Assembly (NCBI GenBank): GCA_020722405.1
Contig: DYKW01000084.1
Span: 1 to 7,578 of the forward strand
DNA from: Anaerolinea thermophila
GTDB lineage: Bacteria > Chloroflexota > Anaerolineae > Anaerolineales > DRKV01
DNA: 7,578 nt
Direction of reading: 5' to 3'
Shown: positions 4,377 through 7,578 of the stretch, piece by piece
How positions within the stretch are numbered: position 1 is the stretch's first letter
Layout of the letters: each line of letters starts with the position of its first letter
Program-made: the position numbers and the translations under genes
The notes under the pieces: generated by a model
Database searches by the model: none
What the model was told of the DNA's origin: nothing
Seen by the model: the letters and a program-made list of their open reading frames with translations, nothing else

Positions 4377-7360
4377 TACCCACCATGACTTTGCCACCCG
4401 TTGTACTGCTCTCTCCGCCCATTATTGCTGCACTCTACACCATAGTGCTGTCTGTTGTGCTATGGGTGCGGCGAAAGAACAGCAGTGGGATTACTTTATT
4501 CTGGATGATGGTATGGCTGGCAGTAGCCTCAACTGCAGAGACTCTGGAAATACTCACTTTTTCCCCTGAGGCACGCAGCACCTACCTGTCCCTGGAATAC
4601 AGCGCCAATCTGTTGATGATGACTTATTGGTTCATCTTCGTTTGGAAATACACACATCACAATGCCACCCCACCGCGTTGGTTAGCGAGAATTCTATGGA
4701 GTGGAGTGCTGATTGGCATAATACTCAACTATACCAACGCTTTTCATCATCTCGCTTGGCGCGGTATCTCCTGGTCGATAGAGACACTGTTCACATCAGC
4801 CTCCCCTGTTTATGGCATAGGGTTGTTGGCACAAGAAATTTGGATTCTCTGCCTTGGTCTGGCGAGTATTGCCCTTCTTTCACGAAAATTCTACAGCACT
4901 CGTGGGCTATTACGTTCGCAAATTTCCTTTATCCTTATCGGTGGGTTGATACTTGAAATCGGCTTTTTGCTCGAACCAGGCGATATTAATCCCATTGCTC
5001 CCCTAAACCCCCTCCCCATCGCCGTCATCCTGAGCAGTTTGTTGCTCACCTGGAGCATGCTGCGCCAAAATTTGCTGACGCTGCCGTTGGTGGCGCGCGA
5101 ACAAATCCTAGACCGCATTCCGGTATTTGTGATGGCGCTGGATGAAAGACAACGCATTTTGGATCTCAATGTCCCCATGGAAAAGGCGTTGGGCGATTCA
5201 GCGCTACATCTAATTGGGAAATCAGCCTCCGAGGTATTGTGGCCAGAAATTCTCCCATACCTGGAAGAAGGAGGAGAAGAAGAAGCACAAGTCGCCTCCT
5301 TACAAATTTCTGGAGAGCAACGTTATTATAAAGTTCAGGCTACGGCACTACGCCCGGTTGCAGGGCAATTGTTGTTGATGAGCGATATAACGCTCGAATA
5401 CAGGTTTCAAGAAGAAGCACGCGTTACCGATACCCGTTTACGCGGCTTTTTCGAACATTCTCCTGACCTATTGATGATCAAAGATGCTGTCGGCAGATGG
5501 ATTTTTGCAAACCAGGCCATACTAGCCCTTTTCGACCTGACGGATATAGACTACGCAGGCAAGACAGACCAGGAGTTGGCGACATTGGTACCACATCATC
5601 GAGCGGCGTTACTTCACAGTGCAGAAAAGGACCGCATAGCCTGGAAAAATGGCAAAACATTCTACAGCGATGAAGCCATTTCCATGCCGGATGGGCAAAT
5701 GCGGTTTTTCGACATCATCAGAATTCCCCGTTTTTCTCCAGACGGCACACCAGGCGAGTTAATTTTCCACGCCCGAGACAATACCCGCCAAAAACAAGCA
5801 GAACAGAACCTGCGCCAAAAGGCTGTGCAACTGCAATTGCTACTCGAGATTTCGGCTAATATGAACAGCCGCCAGACACCTGAAGCAGTGTATGCCTATC
5901 TATGCCAGCAAAGTATCGAGTTGTTGGCGGCAGACGATGGTCGGGTATATATCAACGAGCCCCACAAACAGCAAATGCGATGTGTCTACAATTTCGGTAA
6001 AAACGAAGATTGTACAACGTACATCGCGCCTTATGGTACCGGGGTAGCCGGAAATATTGCCATCACCGGGAAACCATTACTGATTGAAGATTATCCCAGG
6101 TGGGAGCAAAAATTACCCCGCTATACCAACCAACCTCTGCCCTATCACAGCGTCATTGGTGTACCCTTGTTATGGCAAGGAGAGGCCCAAGCCGCCTTAC
6201 TGGTATTTCGCAAAGAGAATTACCCCGCCTTTTCATTAGAAGAGATGGACTTGTTGATGCTGTTGGCGAATCAGGCCAGTGGTGTGCTCAAGAGTGCTGT
6301 GCTCCTCGAGCGAGAAAGTGAACAGCGTCAATTGGCCGAGAGCCTGCAGCACATCGCGTTGAGTCTAAATGCTTCCTTGGAGCCTAAGGAAGTGTATCAA
6401 CGTCTGCTAGAAGAAGCAGGGAAATTAGTACCCTACGATTCGGCTACCCTGATGCAAATAGATGGAGACATTGTAAGACTTGTGGCTTCCATCGGTTATG
6501 AGAAATTTCTCACACCAGCACAATTACCTTACCTTCAGGAACTTACTTTCCCGCTCAAGGAAACGCCTAATCTCTTTTATATCACCACAACGAAGCGTAG
6601 TTACGTCATTCCGAATGTGTTGGATGACCCAGAATGGGTGGTCGTTCCCGAGGGACGTCATATCCGTTCGTGGATCGGTATCCCCATTTTTATCCAAGGA
6701 GAACCCACTATGATTTTCTCCCTGGATAGCACCACCCCTTACGCCTATCAAAAACACCACTTGACAGTACTGACAATGTTTGCCAGCCATGCAACCCTGG
6801 CCATTCAAAACGCCCATCTTTTCGCGCAAATTCGTGCCCTTGCATTGAATGATGAACTCACAAACCTGCCTAATCGGCGCTATCTATTTACCATGGGAAA
6901 ACGCGAAATACAACGCGCTCGGCGTTTTGGGCATCCCTTGAGCGCCTTGATGATAGATATTGATCACTTCAAGCACGTCAACGATACCTACGGACATTTG
7001 ATTGGCGATGAGGTATTGCGCACCCTGGCTGCTCGTTGCCGCAATACGATTCGCGAGGTGGACATTATAGGACGTTATGGGGGAGAGGAGTTCGCCGTAT
7101 TGCTACCAGATACTAACCTGACAGATGCCTTGCAAATCGGGGAACGCTTGCGCAAGACCATTGCAAACGAGGCCATTGTTACTTCGGGCGGCAAATTATC
7201 GCTTACCATCAGCGTGGGTGCTGCCGAACTACGTGAAGACATCAGCGATTTGCAAGATTTACTGGATATCGCCGATCAGGGTCTGTATATGGCCAAGCAA
7301 AATGGCAGGAATCGCGTGATGAGTATACAAAATATTAATCCAATGCTGACGAATTTCTAA
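4373..7360 (+). CDS. 7TM-PAS-PAS-GAF-GAF-GGDEF diguanylate cyclase
   Basis: Membrane sensor of 995 residues predicted to make cyclic di-GMP from two GTP. About 10-229 hold seven hydrophobic segments of the HisKA_7TM sensor type, with the typical LNYTNAFHHLAW (118-129). Two PAS domains follow (about 243-345 and 352-475), then a short coiled coil, two GAF domains (about 498-643 and 666-815) and a GGDEF domain (about 825-985). The GGDEF domain looks active: DELTNLPNRR (827-836), metal-site IDIDHF (861-866), catalytic GGEEF (903-907). The inhibitory I-site REVD (894-897) lies five residues before GGEEF, so product feedback is likely. There is no EAL or HD-GYP domain, hence synthesis only. The GTG at 4373 overlaps the TPR stop (GTGA) with no Shine-Dalgarno, implying translational coupling; an in-frame ATG at 4385, also without one, is the alternative start. 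The 7TM, PAS and GAF ligands are unknown. Confidence 0.93.
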   Translation: MIPTMTLPPVVLLSPPIIAALYTIVLSVVLWVRRKNSSGITLFWMMVWLAVASTAETLEILTFSPEARSTYLSLEYSANLLMMTYWFIFVWKYTHHNATPPRWLARILWSGVLIGIILNYTNAFHHLAWRGISWSIETLFTSASPVYGIGLLAQEIWILCLGLASIALLSRKFYSTRGLLRSQISFILIGGLILEIGFLLEPGDINPIAPLNPLPIAVILSSLLLTWSMLRQNLLTLPLVAREQILDRIPVFVMALDERQRILDLNVPMEKALGDSALHLIGKSASEVLWPEILPYLEEGGEEEAQVASLQISGEQRYYKVQATALRPVAGQLLLMSDITLEYRFQEEARVTDTRLRGFFEHSPDLLMIKDAVGRWIFANQAILALFDLTDIDYAGKTDQELATLVPHHRAALLHSAEKDRIAWKNGKTFYSDEAISMPDGQMRFFDIIRIPRFSPDGTPGELIFHARDNTRQKQAEQNLRQKAVQLQLLLEISANMNSRQTPEAVYAYLCQQSIELLAADDGRVYINEPHKQQMRCVYNFGKNEDCTTYIAPYGTGVAGNIAITGKPLLIEDYPRWEQKLPRYTNQPLPYHSVIGVPLLWQGEAQAALLVFRKENYPAFSLEEMDLLMLLANQASGVLKSAVLLERESEQRQLAESLQHIALSLNASLEPKEVYQRLLEEAGKLVPYDSATLMQIDGDIVRLVASIGYEKFLTPAQLPYLQELTFPLKETPNLFYITTTKRSYVIPNVLDDPEWVVVPEGRHIRSWIGIPIFIQGEPTMIFSLDSTTPYAYQKHHLTVLTMFASHATLAIQNAHLFAQIRALALNDELTNLPNRRYLFTMGKREIQRARRFGHPLSALMIDIDHFKHVNDTYGHLIGDEVLRTLAARCRNTIREVDIIGRYGGEEFAVLLPDTNLTDALQIGERLRKTIANEAIVTSGGKLSLTISVGAAELREDISDLQDLLDIADQGLYMAKQNGRNRVMSIQNINPMLTNF

Positions 7361-7371
7361 TATTTTGCCGA

Positions 7372-7377
7372 TATAAT
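7372..7377 (+). promoter_or_regulatory. Isolated TATAAT hexamer after the diguanylate cyclase gene
   Basis: A perfect TATAAT occurs 12 bases after the cyclase stop, but no TG extension and no recognisable -35 lie 16-19 bp upstream. In AT-rich intergenic DNA this may be chance. If it is active, the transcript would start near 7384 and run into the hairpin and T-run at 7412-7423. Confidence 0.2.
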
Positions 7378-7380
7378 CAA

Positions 7381-7423
7381 CCCTGCATTATCACGAGGCG
7401 TAAGTACCAACCAGGGCTTTTTT
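7381..7423 (+). terminator. Possible weak intrinsic terminator of the TPR/cyclase operon
   Basis: CCCTG (7381-7385) can pair with CAGGG (7412-7416), followed by one C and six T residues (7418-7423). Placement just after the last gene and the T-run fit a terminator, but the stem is only 5 bp and the loop 26 nt, which is poor for an intrinsic terminator. Confidence 0.35.
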
Positions 7424-7543
7424 AGCATGCGAACTGGCGTCCGGCAAAAATTGACAAATGGTCCAAGTCCACAGATGGGCACCAGATTCACCCTGCGGGT
7501 GCAATGAGGCAGATTTGTAAAGCATTCTCTGTATCTTCTCAAA

Positions 7544-7565
7544 TCTTTGGGCTCTTTGGGATCTT
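7544..7565. repeat. Tandem 9-bp repeat near the window edge
   Basis: TCTTTGGGC (7544-7552) is followed by TCTTTGGGA (7553-7561) and a partial third unit TCTT (7562-7565). Short G/T-rich tandem units like this resemble intergenic low-complexity repeats seen in some Chloroflexota. The array may continue beyond the edge of the window. Confidence 0.4.
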
Positions 7566-7578
7566 CCGTGATGCGTCC

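Larger units (their letters stand above)
7357..7578 (-). other. Open minus-strand frame running off the edge, doubtful as a gene
   Basis: On the minus strand a frame of about 73 codons is open from the window edge to a stop at 7357-7359. It could be the C-terminal end of a convergent gene. The translation is rich in Arg and Cys (for example RRYRECFTNLPHCTRR), shows no recognisable motif, and does not resemble the other proteins here. The region also holds a short hairpin CACCC-TGC-GGGTG (7489-7501) and a tandem 9-mer (7544-7560). I favour non-coding intergenic or repeat DNA, but the true gene status depends on sequence beyond the window. Confidence 0.2.

Noticed and set aside
4030..4569. Plus-strand frame of 179 codons bridging the TPR and cyclase genes
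   Set aside because: It stays open because of the 36-bp periodic Thr/Pro codons; the product is a Pro/Arg/Gln-rich low-complexity string overlapping two well-supported genes.
7489..7501. CACCC-TGC-GGGTG hairpin as a terminator
   Set aside because: The stem is only 5 bp and no T-run follows on either strand.

Overview
The window looks like chromosomal DNA of a Gram-positive-like or monoderm bacterium, most likely a member of the Chloroflexota (Anaerolineae or a relative). The evidence is indirect. Three neighbouring exported proteins carry Thr-Pro-rich (TPTPTP-type) linkers right after a lipobox or membrane anchor. There is a soluble-TPR/TM/TPR protein of a kind common in that phylum, and a 7TM-PAS-PAS-GAF-GAF-GGDEF sensor. 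Base composition is moderate, neither very GC- nor AT-rich. No ribosomal gene or other phylogenetic marker is present, so the assignment is an inference.

Layout. 1-71: short AT-rich leader. 72-1487 (+): lipoprotein with four degenerate copies of a cell-wall-type repeat and an Ig-like C-terminal domain. 1468-2400 (-): lipoprotein with one LysM domain and two probable beta-sandwich modules, convergent with the first gene and overlapping it by 20 bp. 2401-2483: compact divergent promoter region with an extended -10 for each direction. 2484-4376 (+): membrane-anchored TPR protein ending in a repetitive Thr/Pro/Lys tail. 4373-7360 (+): diguanylate cyclase with a 7TM sensor domain, joined to the TPR gene by a 4-bp GTGA stop/start overlap. 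7361-7578: no convincing gene; a weak terminator-like hairpin and low-complexity sequence running off the window edge.

How the genes may work together. The two lipoproteins and the outward-facing TPR protein are predicted to act at the outer face of the membrane or in the cell wall. The LysM domain gives a plausible peptidoglycan contact. The TPR gene and the cyclase gene almost certainly form one transcription and translation unit, which suggests that an extracytoplasmic TPR scaffold is made with a membrane c-di-GMP synthase whose 7TM domain could sense the envelope or a ligand. That link is inferred from gene arrangement only. I see no CRISPR, transposon, RNA gene or defence system. The most unusual items are the predicted leaderless LysM-lipoprotein mRNA, the 14-bp stem-loop inside the first gene that could end the antisense transcript, and the TPR/diguanylate cyclase coupling.
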